From JBBIQH01 sp964475945 (lineage in GTDB: Archaea; Thermoproteota; Nitrososphaeria; Nitrososphaerales; Nitrosocaldaceae): a DNA stretch of 40,769 nucleotides. The stretch lies in assembly GCA_964475945.1 (NCBI GenBank), contig CAYYYF010000012.1, positions 1-40,769 of the forward strand. Direction: 5' to 3'. The notes beneath the pieces were generated by a model, which was not told the origin of the DNA, searched no databases, and was given only the letters and a program-made list of their open reading frames with translations. The position numbers and the translations under genes were made by a program. How positions within the stretch are numbered: position 1 is the first letter of the stretch; every line of letters starts with the position of its first letter. Shown one piece after another: positions 23,889 to 32,695 of this stretch.

Positions 23889-25031
23889 ATGAGACAACTC
23901 TTTACTTCAGAGTCTGTTACGGAGGGGCATCCAGATAAAGTATGTGATCAGATAGCAGATGCTATGGTAGATGAGTATATTAAGCAAGATAAGTGCTCAA
24001 GGGTTGCTGTTGAGGTAATGGCAACACATGGGCTGATAGTTGTTGCAGGAGAGGTTACTAGCAGTGGGCATGTTGATATACAAGCAATAGTTAGAGAGGT
24101 TATAAAGGATATAGGGTATGGTAACAGCGACTCTGGGCTTGATATAAACAGTTACAGGATAATAGCCTCACTGCATGAGCAGAGCCCAGATATAGCACAG
24201 GGTGTTGTAAGAGGGGATGGTAAGATAGGAGCAGGGGATCAAGGGCTTATGTTTGGGTATGCATGCAATGAGACCGAGGAGTTGATGCCTATGCCTATAA
24301 TGCTTGCAAACAAGCTTACCATGAGGCTAGCAGAGGTAAGGAAGAAGGGTATAATACCTTGGCTAATGCCAGATGGTAAGTCACAGGTTACTGTAGAGTA
24401 TGAGGATGGTATAGCAAAGAGTGTTAAGGCAGTAGTGCTCTCTGCACAGCATGCAAAGGATGTTGATATAGAGACTGTAAGGAAGGAGTTGATGGACAAG
24501 GTTATATTGCCTATATGCAATGAACTCCTTGCTAGCGATGCAAAGTTCTACATAAACCCTACTGGCAGGTTTGTTCTAGGAGGACCTGCTGCAGATACTG
24601 GGCTCACTGGTAGGAAGGTTATAGTTGATACATATGGAGGGGCAAGTAGGCATGGTGGAGGGGCATTCTCAGGCAAGGATCCTACAAAGGTTGATAGGAG
24701 CGCATCATATATGATGCGCTACATAGCAAAGAACATAGTAGCCTCTGGGCTTGCAGAGAGGTGTGAGGTGCAGGTAGCATATGCCATAGGTGTTGCAGAG
24801 CCTATAGCAGTAAATGTTAACACATTCAATACAGGCAAGATAGATGATGAGGAGATAAGGGATATCATACTTAAGGAGTTTGATCTCACACCCTTGGGAA
24901 TAATAAATACACTTGATCTAAGGAGGGCAATATACAGGAAGACTGCAGCATATGGGCACTTTGGAAGGAATGAACCAGAGTTTACATGGGAGAAGATAGA
25001 TAGGGTTGATGTATTTAAGAAGATAATTTAG
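23889..25031 (+). CDS. metK: S-adenosylmethionine synthetase, bacterial/eukaryotic type
   Basis: Makes SAM from ATP and methionine. The three-domain MetK of bacteria and eukaryotes is recognised by TSESVTEGHPDKVCDQIADA (6-25), GAGDQGLMFGYA, the GPAADTGLTGRK loop, and GGGAFSGKDPTKVDRSASY. Most archaea instead carry the unrelated-looking archaeal MAT, so this copy is unusual. At 380 aa it is complete. SAM from this enzyme is used by the many cobalamin methyltransferases, including CbiD here. I use the ATG at 23889, not the TTG one codon before. Confidence 0.95.
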   Translation: MRQLFTSESVTEGHPDKVCDQIADAMVDEYIKQDKCSRVAVEVMATHGLIVVAGEVTSSGHVDIQAIVREVIKDIGYGNSDSGLDINSYRIIASLHEQSPDIAQGVVRGDGKIGAGDQGLMFGYACNETEELMPMPIMLANKLTMRLAEVRKKGIIPWLMPDGKSQVTVEYEDGIAKSVKAVVLSAQHAKDVDIETVRKELMDKVILPICNELLASDAKFYINPTGRFVLGGPAADTGLTGRKVIVDTYGGASRHGGGAFSGKDPTKVDRSASYMMRYIAKNIVASGLAERCEVQVAYAIGVAEPIAVNVNTFNTGKIDDEEIRDIILKEFDLTPLGIINTLDLRRAIYRKTAAYGHFGRNEPEFTWEKIDRVDVFKKII

Positions 25032-25046
25032 TAGATAGATTAATAA

Positions 25047-25904
25047 TTAAGAATTTTCTTCTCTTTTATTACTTTTTAAATACTCTAATATCTCTTTGAT
25101 ATCGTACTCTAACCCATACCTCTTCCTGAAGAAGTTAACTATATTCCTTACATCCCTCTCAAGCAGCATATCCGCATTTGCATGCTCCTTGCCTATGCTC
25201 TGAGGCCAGTCTATTATCCATACCTTATTACCATCATACATTATATTATACTCGCTAAGATCACTGCTTATAAGGTCAGCATCATGGTATGCCAACCTTA
25301 TGTTATCCATTATTCTGTTGAATACACCTTTAGGATCATCTAACATGCACTCAACAAGCCTCTTACCTTCTATATACTCCATAACTATACAGTGCTTATT
25401 GTATGTAATTACCTTAGGTACATCTACATTATGCTCCATTAACCTCTTCAAGGCATGATACTCTCTCCTTGCAGCCTCTACGCTAAGGAGTAGCCAACTA
25501 TGCATATGCTTATATGCTCTCTTCCTAGCAACATCCCTGAAACTTATCCTGCCTATCCTGAATAACTTTAATGCTAATCTATTGGAGTTAGCATCTATGC
25601 ACTCAAATACATCTGCCTCTTTGCCTACCCCTATACTCTTCCCTATCGCTGCTATAATACCTTTATATGCAAGCTCATATAATGCTAGAGCATCTAATCC
25701 GGCATATAACAGCCTATATCCATAAGCATCCTTAACTATAAGCCTCTTCTCATTAAGCCTTGATAATGCAAAGTTAACCCTATCAATATGTATCCTTGCC
25801 CTACATGCTATCTGCTCCCCTTGCACTATCTCATACTCCTTAAGCAGAGAGCAGATTGCCTTAAGCACCTTAACCTCCTCATATGAAAGATCCTTTACAT
25901 ACAT
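25047..25904 (-). CDS. rio2: RIO2-family atypical protein kinase
   Basis: A serine kinase/ATPase acting in maturation of the small ribosomal subunit. An N-terminal winged helix (about 1-80) precedes the RIO domain. Visible residues are the glycine-poor loop GVGKEADVF, Lys114 in ALKLF, the catalytic Asp216 in SDLSEYN and the metal-binding Asp233 in IIDWPQS (numbered from the first of the two Met). The usual His or Gly before the catalytic Asp is replaced by Ser-Ser. The length of about 285 aa is normal. It is convergent with metK, 15 nt apart, and divergent from cbiD. The second Met is used as start; the first, at 25907, is equally possible. Confidence 0.9.
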   Translation of the reverse strand: MYVKDLSYEEVKVLKAICSLLKEYEIVQGEQIACRARIHIDRVNFALSRLNEKRLIVKDAYGYRLLYAGLDALALYELAYKGIIAAIGKSIGVGKEADVFECIDANSNRLALKLFRIGRISFRDVARKRAYKHMHSWLLLSVEAARREYHALKRLMEHNVDVPKVITYNKHCIVMEYIEGKRLVECMLDDPKGVFNRIMDNIRLAYHDADLISSDLSEYNIMYDGNKVWIIDWPQSIGKEHANADMLLERDVRNIVNFFRKRYGLEYDIKEILEYLKSNKREENS

Positions 25905-25947
25905 CATAAGATTGAATAATAAATAAGATCAATTATATCTATATGCA

Positions 25948-27126
25948 TTGAGCTATGATGATAACATTAGCATTGCAGAGCAGGAGCTGCCAGGGGAGAT
26001 AGAGGAGAAGAGAAGGAAGGGTCTGCTAAGGACAGGTTACACCACAGGCACATGTGCAACAGCAGCAACAAAGGCAGCACTTATGGCATTGCTAACCAAT
26101 ACAATACCTAAAGAGGTTACAGTTACCTTACCCAAGGGCAATACTGCAGTGCTCCCAGTAAAAGAGTGTAGAATAGGAGATGGTTATGCAGAGTGCATAG
26201 TTGTAAAGGATGCAGGGGATGACCCAGATGTAACGCATGGAGCAGAGATAGTATCTAGGGTTGAGTTGACAGATAGCATAGGTAACATAGATGTGCAAGG
26301 GGGCAAGGGTGTTGGTATAGTAACAAAACCAGGGTTAGGGCTTGAGATAGGCAAACCTGCTATAAACCCTACTCCTATGAGGATGATAATAAATGCTGTA
26401 GATGAGGTTGCACATTATATACTGAAGAGCAAGGGTGTAAGGGTTACAATATCTGTGCCAAGGGGTGAAGAACTAGCAAAGAAGACAGATAACCCTAGAC
26501 TAGGTATAGTAGGGGGTATAAGCATATTAGGCACAACAGGTATAGTTATACCATACTCTACAGCATCCTTTGCAGCAAGTATAAGGCAGGCTATAGATGT
26601 TACAGTTGCTACAGGGAATGATACTGTAGTATTCACAACAGGAGGTAGGAGTGAGGAGTTCGTAAGGAAGGTTATAGACTATGCATTACCAGATCATTGC
26701 TTTATACAGATGGGTGACTTTGTTGCATACTCTGCTAGAACAGCTGCAGCAAAGGGTATAAAGAGGATAATAGTAGCAGGGTTCATAGGGAAGTTATCAA
26801 AGGCAGCAAAGGGTATAAGGCAGACCCATGTTAAAGGCTCAAAGGTTGATATGGAGTTCCTAGCATCTATTGCAAGGGAGTGTAATGCAGATGATGCTAC
26901 TATAGAGGAGATAAGTAATGCAAATACTGCAAGGCATGTTATGGAGATAGTTATGAGAAAGGGTATAAGAGGCTACTTTGATAGAGTATGTATGCTAGTA
27001 TGCGAGAGGATATATGAGCATGCAGAGGGCAAGGTAGAGCATGTAGAGTGTATAATGTTTGACTTTGATGGTAATGTTATAGGCAAGGCTAGTAAGGGTG
27101 CAAAGGTAAAGGTAGAGGTAGGTTAA
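25948..27126 (+). CDS. cbiD: cobalt-precorrin-5B (C1)-methyltransferase CbiD
   Basis: Methylates C-1 of the corrin ring in the anaerobic (early cobalt) cobalamin route, with SAM. The N-terminal RTGYTTGTCATAATKAAL is the CbiD signature, followed by KDAGDDPDVTHG and NPTPMRMI; a GHFG-type loop is replaced by GIKRIIVAGFIGKLSKAAKG. The 392-aa length is normal. The start is a TTG at 25948; no ATG is in frame nearby. cbiG follows after 2 nt, so they form the head of an operon cbiD-cbiG-cbiX-cbiC. CbiD marks the anaerobic pathway. Confidence 0.92.
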   Translation: MSYDDNISIAEQELPGEIEEKRRKGLLRTGYTTGTCATAATKAALMALLTNTIPKEVTVTLPKGNTAVLPVKECRIGDGYAECIVVKDAGDDPDVTHGAEIVSRVELTDSIGNIDVQGGKGVGIVTKPGLGLEIGKPAINPTPMRMIINAVDEVAHYILKSKGVRVTISVPRGEELAKKTDNPRLGIVGGISILGTTGIVIPYSTASFAASIRQAIDVTVATGNDTVVFTTGGRSEEFVRKVIDYALPDHCFIQMGDFVAYSARTAAAKGIKRIIVAGFIGKLSKAAKGIRQTHVKGSKVDMEFLASIARECNADDATIEEISNANTARHVMEIVMRKGIRGYFDRVCMLVCERIYEHAEGKVEHVECIMFDFDGNVIGKASKGAKVKVEVG

Positions 27127-27128
27127 GG

Positions 27129-28211
27129 ATGAATAGAAGGGTAGCAATAATAGCAATAACAAAGAATGGGGTAGATATAGCATTAAGGATAAAGGCAAAG
27201 ATGAAGAATTGGGATATATATGCACAGGAGAAGTTTAAAGGTAAGAGTAATAGTAACTCTATAAATTGGTATAGCGAGCCTACAACATCCCTAGTTGCTA
27301 AACTCTTTAACTCTTATAATGCGTTAATATGCATATTCTCGCTTGGTGCTGTTGTAAGGCTTATAGCACCACATATAAAGGATAAGAAGGTAGACCCTGC
27401 TGTACTTGTTATAGATGATAAGGCAAGGTTTGTTATAAGCGTGTTATCAGGGCATCTAGGGGGTGCTAATGACCTAGCAAGGCTAGTTGCAAGCATACTT
27501 GATGCTACCCCTGTAATAACTACTGCAGCAGATGTAAATGAGACTATAGCAGTAGATCTACTAGGCAAGGAGTTCAACTGGGTTATAGATGATTCTACTG
27601 AGAGGAATGTAACAATGCTTAGTGCTGCAATGGTGAATGAGGAGCCTATAGGTATATATCAAGATGCAGGTGAGTCTAGTTGGCTGAAGGATAGAATGCT
27701 CCCAAAGAATGTTACTCTCTTCAATAGTTTGGATGAACTTATGCTATCAGGATACAAGGCATTGATAATAACAGACAGGGTATTGGATAAGAGGTATGAT
27801 GAGTTGCTTAATAGAGCTGTAGTATATAGGCCAAAGAGCCTAGTTGTTGGTATTGGATTGCATTATGATACAAGCAAGGAGGAGATAGCATATGCTGTAG
27901 AGCATGTATTTAAAGAGAATGAGTTAAGTATAAAGTCTATAAGGAATATAGCAACACTAAAGAGGCCTGTAGAGGTTAAAGGTTTGATAGAGTTCAGTAA
28001 AGAGCATGGAATAGAGATCAAGTATTACAGTAAGGAGGATCTTGCATCAGTTAATGTGCCTAACCCTTCAAGTATAGTTAGTATGTATGAAGGCACTCCT
28101 AGCGTAGCAGAGGCTAGTGCACTACTAGACTCAAATGGTGTATTAATTGTAGAGAAGAGGAAGTTTCCACCAAACTTAACCATTGCTGTTGCAAGAGTTA
28201 AATATCAATAA
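27129..28211 (+). CDS. cbiG: cobalt-precorrin-5A hydrolase CbiG
   Basis: Opens the lactone of cobalt-precorrin-5A and releases acetaldehyde, the step just before CbiD. The signature is SLGAVVRLIAPHIKDKKVDPAVLVID followed by VISVLSGHLGGANDLAR and TTAADVNETIAVD; the C-terminal part (VVGIGLHYDTSKEEI) is the usual CbiG C-terminal domain. At 360 aa it is complete. Together with CbiD it shows the anaerobic route of corrin synthesis. It is tightly spaced between cbiD (2 nt) and cbiX (15 nt). Confidence 0.92.
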   Translation: MNRRVAIIAITKNGVDIALRIKAKMKNWDIYAQEKFKGKSNSNSINWYSEPTTSLVAKLFNSYNALICIFSLGAVVRLIAPHIKDKKVDPAVLVIDDKARFVISVLSGHLGGANDLARLVASILDATPVITTAADVNETIAVDLLGKEFNWVIDDSTERNVTMLSAAMVNEEPIGIYQDAGESSWLKDRMLPKNVTLFNSLDELMLSGYKALIITDRVLDKRYDELLNRAVVYRPKSLVVGIGLHYDTSKEEIAYAVEHVFKENELSIKSIRNIATLKRPVEVKGLIEFSKEHGIEIKYYSKEDLASVNVPNPSSIVSMYEGTPSVAEASALLDSNGVLIVEKRKFPPNLTIAVARVKYQ

Positions 28212-28226
28212 CAGTTGTAGAGTTAC

Positions 28227-28994
28227 ATGCCTAATAATGGTATAATCCTTATAGATAGAGGTAGCAAGGACGAGGATGTTAAGCATGAGTTACATGAACT
28301 ATGCAGGTTAGTTAAGGATAGGGGCAGGTATTACCATGCAACCTACTCATTCTTAGAAGTTACAGAGCCCCTAATAGAGCATGGCATAAAAGAGTGTAAG
28401 GATAAAGGTATTGGGTTCTTAACCATAGTCCCATACTTCCTCTACCCTGGCTTGAAGATGAAGCTTGCAGTATGCAAGAGCGCAAGGATAGCAAGGGAGA
28501 GGGGCTTAAGGTTTGTTATAACAAGATCATTGAACTACCATGAACTCCTTATCCAACTTGTAAGGTTAAGGGTAAGCGAGGCTAAGAGTATGCATGATAT
28601 AAAGGAGGATGACCATTTATGCAACCTATTATTAATAGGGCATGGTAGTAGTGATATCAATGCAAGGAGGACATTTGAGAGTATAGCAGATGCATTAAGA
28701 CCATACTACAGGAGTGTTAACATATGCTTCCTAGAGTTGGATAGACCAAATATAAAGGAGGGTATTATGCTATCATCTAGCTGCTCAACCTTAATAATAA
28801 TGCCTTACTTCCTACACAATGGCACACATATGAAGCATGATATCAAGGATGAGATTGATGATGCATTAAAGAGCATAAAATGCAAGGTTGCTGTAGCAAG
28901 GCATCTAGGCGTTAGCAGCATTCTAGCAGATCTTGTAGTAGCAAGGGCAAGAGAGGTAGAGTCTAAGGTAAGGGGAGTGATATGGAATGGATAA
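28227..28994 (+). CDS. cbiX: sirohydrochlorin cobaltochelatase CbiX, two-domain form
   Basis: Inserts cobalt into sirohydrochlorin. Two CbiX domains can be seen. The second (about 131-250) is intact, with LIGHGSSD (His139) and YFLHNGTHMKHD (His201), the metal-binding His pair. In the first (about 1-125) the matching positions read LIDRGSKD (Arg11) and YFLYPGLKMK (Lys77), so both His are gone. The protein is 255 aa, unlike the single-domain CbiX-S of many archaea. The N-terminal half is probably structural. Its last 8 nt overlap cbiC. Confidence 0.85.
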   Translation: MPNNGIILIDRGSKDEDVKHELHELCRLVKDRGRYYHATYSFLEVTEPLIEHGIKECKDKGIGFLTIVPYFLYPGLKMKLAVCKSARIARERGLRFVITRSLNYHELLIQLVRLRVSEAKSMHDIKEDDHLCNLLLIGHGSSDINARRTFESIADALRPYYRSVNICFLELDRPNIKEGIMLSSSCSTLIIMPYFLHNGTHMKHDIKDEIDDALKSIKCKVAVARHLGVSSILADLVVARAREVESKVRGVIWNG

Positions 28995-29658
28995 GAGATA
29001 CAAGGGTGATGAGATAGAGGATCTTAGCATGAGTATAATAGAGAGTGAGGTTGCAGATGAGTGTAAGAGCAAGTATAATGCATTAGAATGGTTGGTTGTT
29101 AGAAGGGTTATACATGCAACAGCAGATTATGACTTTGCATGCTCAAGTAATGCCATCATATTTACAAGCAATGCATTAAAGAGTGCACTTGATGCAATAA
29201 GGGATAGATGCTATATTGTATGCGATACAGATATAATATATGCTGCTCTCAATAAGAGTGCACTTGCTAGACTATCCCTACAATGCATATGCAAGATATC
29301 TGAGCAGGAGGTTATAGATGAGGCAAGGAAGCTTAACATGACTAGGGCTCAGGTTGCTATGAGGCTATCCTCTGATTACATAAGCAATGGTATAGTTGCT
29401 ATAGGCAATGCACCAACAGCATTATATGAACTTACAGATATGATAGATGAGGGCAAGGTTATGCCTAGGCTTGTAATAGGCATACCTGTAGGGTTTGTAT
29501 CTGCGGTAGAGTCCAAGGATGCTTTAATAGAGCTAGGGAGGAGGAAGGGTATAGAGTATATAACAAATAGGGGTAGGAAGGGAGGGAGTACAGTTGCTGC
29601 ATCCATACTAAATGCATTATTCAAGATATATATGAGTGATGAAAAGAAGCAGAACTAA
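28987..29658 (+). CDS. cbiC: precorrin-8X / cobalt-precorrin-8 methylmutase CbiC
   Basis: Moves the C-11 methyl group to C-12 to form (hydrogeno)cobyrinate. RRVIHATADYDF holds the catalytic His43, in the same position as in characterised CobH, and IGNAPTALYEL and IGIPVGFVSAVESK are the other strong motifs. The 223-aa length is normal. It is the last gene of the cbiD-cbiG-cbiX-cbiC run and converges on cbiA, which makes the next step from its product. Confidence 0.93.
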   Translation: MDKRYKGDEIEDLSMSIIESEVADECKSKYNALEWLVVRRVIHATADYDFACSSNAIIFTSNALKSALDAIRDRCYIVCDTDIIYAALNKSALARLSLQCICKISEQEVIDEARKLNMTRAQVAMRLSSDYISNGIVAIGNAPTALYELTDMIDEGKVMPRLVIGIPVGFVSAVESKDALIELGRRKGIEYITNRGRKGGSTVAASILNALFKIYMSDEKKQN

Positions 29659-29668
29659 GCAGTAAACA

Positions 29669-31036
29669 TTATCTCCTCTTATACCTTCTACATACCTCTA
29701 CCATATCCTTCTCAGTATGCTTGTATGCAAAGTGTATATGCATGTATGATGCCAATGTGTTATATGCTATAATACCATCATGCTTACCATCTATGCCATA
29801 CCCTTTAAGCATCTCATACGCAAAGATGCTATCACTTGCTATATCATCAAGCATAGAGTAATGGAACTCGTGTCCCCTTATCACCATGCTACTTAATATC
29901 CCTCTAACTACTTTAGCCTCTGTATAGTTAAGGGTTAACCTCTTACCCATTACCGTATCAGCATCTATAAGCCCTACCATCCTATACCTCTTGCATTTAT
30001 CTATTATGCATCTACTAAGGTACATAAGGCCTCCACACTCAGCATATAGAGGCATGCTATCCTCTGCCATCTTCTTAATACTACCCATCATGGCAGTATT
30101 CTTACTCAAGGAATCAGCAAGAACCTCAGGGAACCCTCCCCCTATGTATAATCCATCACATACAGGAGGTTCCTTATCACTAATAGGGCTAAAGAACTTA
30201 AGATCTGCATACCTCCTTAGCATATCTATGTTATCTGCATAGTAGAAGTTGAATGATTCATCCAATGCAATACCTATTGTAACATCCTTACTATTATTAG
30301 CATTATCATTCCTCCTCTCCTTACCTTTACCTAGCTTGCCTTTACTACTCTCAATTATACTTAGCAGCATATCCATGTTAAGATGATCCTTAACGTATGA
30401 TGCAACCATGTATGCCTTCTTATGCATATCCCTGCTCTCATGTGTTGGTATAAGCCCTAGATGCCTCTCCTCAAGCATTACATCCTTACTCCTCTTAACA
30501 ACCCCTACCACTGGTATATTCAACTGCTCTAGGGCATCCTTGCAGTACTCAGCATGCCTCTCACTTGCTATATTGTTTAGTATCACACCCCTTATCCTTG
30601 CACTCCTACTTTTATTGAACCTTATGAACCCTAATGCTACAGCTGCTATAGATCTAGCGCCCTTACTTGCATCTAGAACAAGTATGATAGGGCTCCTAAG
30701 TATCCTTGCTACATGCACAGTACTTGCATAATCATCCTTCCCAGATAGGCCATCATACATACCCATAACCCCTTCAATAACAGCAAGATCAGCATCATGC
30801 ATAGCATTAACAAAACTCTCCACTACCCCATCCTCACCCATAAGCCATGGATCAAGGTTCCTTGATGCCCTACCTGTTATAGTTGTATGGTATGAAGGGT
30901 CTATATAATCTGGTCCTACCTTAAATCCTTGGACCCTGTAGCCCATATCCATTAATGCCTTCATAATCCCTATGCTTATGCTAGTCTTACCTACCCCACT
31001 GCTTACACCTGCTATAACTATCCTCTTATAGCCCAT
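29669..31036 (-). CDS. cbiA: cobyrinate a,c-diamide synthase CbiA
   Basis: Amidates the a and c side chains of (cobalt-)cobyrinate with glutamine and ATP. The N-terminal dethiobiotin-synthetase-like domain has GVSSGVGKTSISIG and QGFKVGPDYIDPSYH. The C-terminal GATase domain is complete, with LYIGGGFPE, the nucleophile Cys in YAECGGLMYLS and the His in GHEFHYS. At 455 aa it is full length. It contrasts with the truncated CobQ at 36952, which lacks the GATase. It is divergent from cobA; only 37 nt separate the two starts, so their promoters must overlap. Confidence 0.94.
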   Translation of the reverse strand: MGYKRIVIAGVSSGVGKTSISIGIMKALMDMGYRVQGFKVGPDYIDPSYHTTITGRASRNLDPWLMGEDGVVESFVNAMHDADLAVIEGVMGMYDGLSGKDDYASTVHVARILRSPIILVLDASKGARSIAAVALGFIRFNKSRSARIRGVILNNIASERHAEYCKDALEQLNIPVVGVVKRSKDVMLEERHLGLIPTHESRDMHKKAYMVASYVKDHLNMDMLLSIIESSKGKLGKGKERRNDNANNSKDVTIGIALDESFNFYYADNIDMLRRYADLKFFSPISDKEPPVCDGLYIGGGFPEVLADSLSKNTAMMGSIKKMAEDSMPLYAECGGLMYLSRCIIDKCKRYRMVGLIDADTVMGKRLTLNYTEAKVVRGILSSMVIRGHEFHYSMLDDIASDSIFAYEMLKGYGIDGKHDGIIAYNTLASYMHIHFAYKHTEKDMVEVCRRYKRR

Positions 31037-31073
31037 ACCACTCTTAAAATACCTTCACTATATAATATTAGCA

Positions 31074-31619
31074 ATGCTTGAGGATAAGGATGAGCAAGGG
31101 TTAGTGATAGTATATACAGGTAATGGGAAGGGGAAGACTACAGCAGCATTGGGGCTTGCATTAAGGGCAGTAGGATATGGCATGAAAGTAACAATGATCC
31201 AGTTCATAAAGGGCTCATGGTACTATGGGGAGCTAAAGAGTGCATCAAGGCTAAAGCCTGAGTTTGAGCTTGTTACTACAGGGAAGGGCTTCGTTGGCAT
31301 AATAGATGATAGGTTTGTTAAGGAAGAGCATGTAGATGCTGCTAAGCATGCATTGAAGATAAGCAGGGAGAAGGTATCATCAAACCTTTATGATATAATA
31401 ATATTGGATGAGATAAACTATGCAGTTAAACTTGGGCTTCTTGATGTTAATGATGTTATAGAACTTGTAAGATCAAAGCCTAAGAGGGTTACTCTAGTAC
31501 TTACAGGCAATTATGCTGATGAGAGGATAATAGAGCTTGCAGACCTTGTTACTGAGATGAAGGAAGTGAAGCACCCTTACAGGCAGGGTATCAAGGCTAA
31601 GAGAGGGATTGACTTTTAA
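31074..31619 (+). CDS. cobA: corrinoid adenosyltransferase CobA/BtuR type
   Basis: Attaches the 5'-deoxyadenosyl group to reduced cobalt. The P-loop is YTGNGKGKTTAALGLALRA (about 14-32), and IIILDEINYAVKLGLL and LTGNYADERIIELADLVTEM match CobA. The end HPYRQGIKAKRGIDF is family-typical. At 181 aa it is complete. Its last three codons and stop lie in a 15-bp tandem duplication. It is the last gene of cobalamin block 1. Confidence 0.94.
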   Translation: MLEDKDEQGLVIVYTGNGKGKTTAALGLALRAVGYGMKVTMIQFIKGSWYYGELKSASRLKPEFELVTTGKGFVGIIDDRFVKEEHVDAAKHALKISREKVSSNLYDIIILDEINYAVKLGLLDVNDVIELVRSKPKRVTLVLTGNYADERIIELADLVTEMKEVKHPYRQGIKAKRGIDF

Positions 31620-31637
31620 TTAATTGACTTTTAATTA
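31608..31637 (+). repeat. 15-bp tandem duplication of the 3' end of cobA
   Basis: ATTGACTTTTAATTA occurs twice without a gap (31608-31622 and 31623-31637). The first copy encodes the last residues Ile-Asp-Phe and the TAA stop. The second repeats codons and stop downstream and is not translated. Confidence 0.95.
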
Positions 31638-31673
31638 ATGATAGAATAAATTACAGTCTTGCTTAGTAGTAGT

Positions 31674-32474
31674 ATGCAAGAGTTACCAGATGAAGGGGAA
31701 CTTGTCATGGCTACAGTCAAAGATGTTCTTGCTCAAGGTGCATATGTTAGCCTTGATGAGTATGATGGCCTTATAGGCTTCCTGCATATATCTGAGGTAG
31801 CAACGGGATGGATTAAGAATATTGAGCGTTATGTTAAACCACAGCAGAAGCTTGTGCTTAAGGTTATAAGGGTTAACAGAGCAAGGAGGGAGGTAGACCT
31901 CTCACTAAGGCAGGTTACGGATGAGGAGAGGAGGCTTAAGTTAATGGAGTATAAGAAGAGTGAGAAGGCAAAGGCATTCTTAGGTATAATAAAGGAGAAA
32001 TGTGGATTAAGCGAGGAGGAGTTCAATAGATGTGTAGAGATTATACAAGAGGAGTATCCTATGCTCTATGATATGTTTGAGGATGTTGCAAGGAAGGGCA
32101 TCAAGTGCATTGAGCACCTTAACCTACCAGAGGGTATGCTTAATGCTATACAAGAGATAGCAGGTAAGATACGTATACCAGGTGTTGAGGTTGGCGGAGT
32201 CATGGAGTTAAGGTGTGCAAGGGGTGATGGTGTAGAGGTTATAAAGGATGTGCTGCTAAGTGCTGTTGAGGGGAAGGGTAGTGCCAAGGATATTAAGGTT
32301 AACATACAGTATCTAGGGGCACCAAGGTATAGGCTTACCATAAAGGCAGAGAACTTCAAGGTGGCAGAGAAGGTATTAAGTAGCATACTCCAGAGCATAC
32401 AGAAGGGTATAGAGAAGAAGGATGGCATATTCAAGTTCACTAGGGAGGAGTCACGCAAGGGTGTTACAGATTGA
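31674..32474 (+). CDS. translation initiation factor aIF2 subunit alpha
   Basis: One of three aIF2 subunits that deliver initiator Met-tRNA to the ribosome. An S1/OB domain opens the protein (GELVMATVKDVLAQGAYVSLDEYDGLIGFLHISEV), a helical domain follows (about 90-175), and an alpha-beta domain with IQYLGAPRYRLTIKAENFK closes it. I start at ATG 31674 because AATAAATTA lies about 25 nt upstream; a TTG five codons earlier is possible. nop10 overlaps its stop by 4 nt, the conserved archaeal order. The gamma subunit is about 1.3 kb further on, on the other strand. Confidence 0.92.
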   Translation: MQELPDEGELVMATVKDVLAQGAYVSLDEYDGLIGFLHISEVATGWIKNIERYVKPQQKLVLKVIRVNRARREVDLSLRQVTDEERRLKLMEYKKSEKAKAFLGIIKEKCGLSEEEFNRCVEIIQEEYPMLYDMFEDVARKGIKCIEHLNLPEGMLNAIQEIAGKIRIPGVEVGGVMELRCARGDGVEVIKDVLLSAVEGKGSAKDIKVNIQYLGAPRYRLTIKAENFKVAEKVLSSILQSIQKGIEKKDGIFKFTREESRKGVTD

Positions 32475-32641
32475 GAGCATTATTAAAGAAGTGCTTTACA
32501 TGCAATGTATACACATTGAAGGATATATGCCCTAGATGCAACTCTGCTACACATAACCCTCATCCACCGAGGTTCTCCCTTGATGATAAGTATATAAGGT
32601 ATAGGGTCAGTGATAGATACTTCAGTAATAGTAATGAATAA
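32471..32641 (+). CDS. nop10: H/ACA RNP protein Nop10
   Basis: A 56-aa zinc-ribbon protein of the H/ACA pseudouridylation complex with Cbf5, Gar1 and L7Ae. The Cys pairs are CFTC and CPRC, followed by the family hallmark HPPRFSLDDKYIRYR. It starts with TTG overlapping the TGA of aIF2alpha (TTGA), so translation is probably coupled. The aIF2alpha-nop10 pair is conserved widely in archaea. Because it is short and begins with TTG it is easily missed. Confidence 0.93.
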   Translation: MRALLKKCFTCNVYTLKDICPRCNSATHNPHPPRFSLDDKYIRYRVSDRYFSNSNE

Positions 32642-32662
32642 GAGATTAAAATTAAAAATACT

Positions 32663-32686
32663 AATTAATAAATTAATAAATTAATA
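32663..32686. repeat. three tandem copies of AATTAATA between convergent genes
   Basis: AATTAATA occurs three times head to tail in the 50-nt gap between nop10 and the convergent metal-dependent hydrolase gene. It may aid termination, but no stable hairpin is clear. Confidence 0.7.
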
Positions 32687-32695
32687 AAATAAAGA

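Noticed and set aside
25908..25947. Cobalamin riboswitch before cbiD or other cob genes
   Set aside because: Upstream gaps are 40 nt or less and A/T-rich; there is no room for a B12-box fold, and B12 riboswitches are not established in archaea.
32642..32695. AATTAATA tandem repeat as a mobile-element trace
   Set aside because: Only three copies of a simple A/T 8-mer without inverted ends or target duplication; more like slippage in a spacer.
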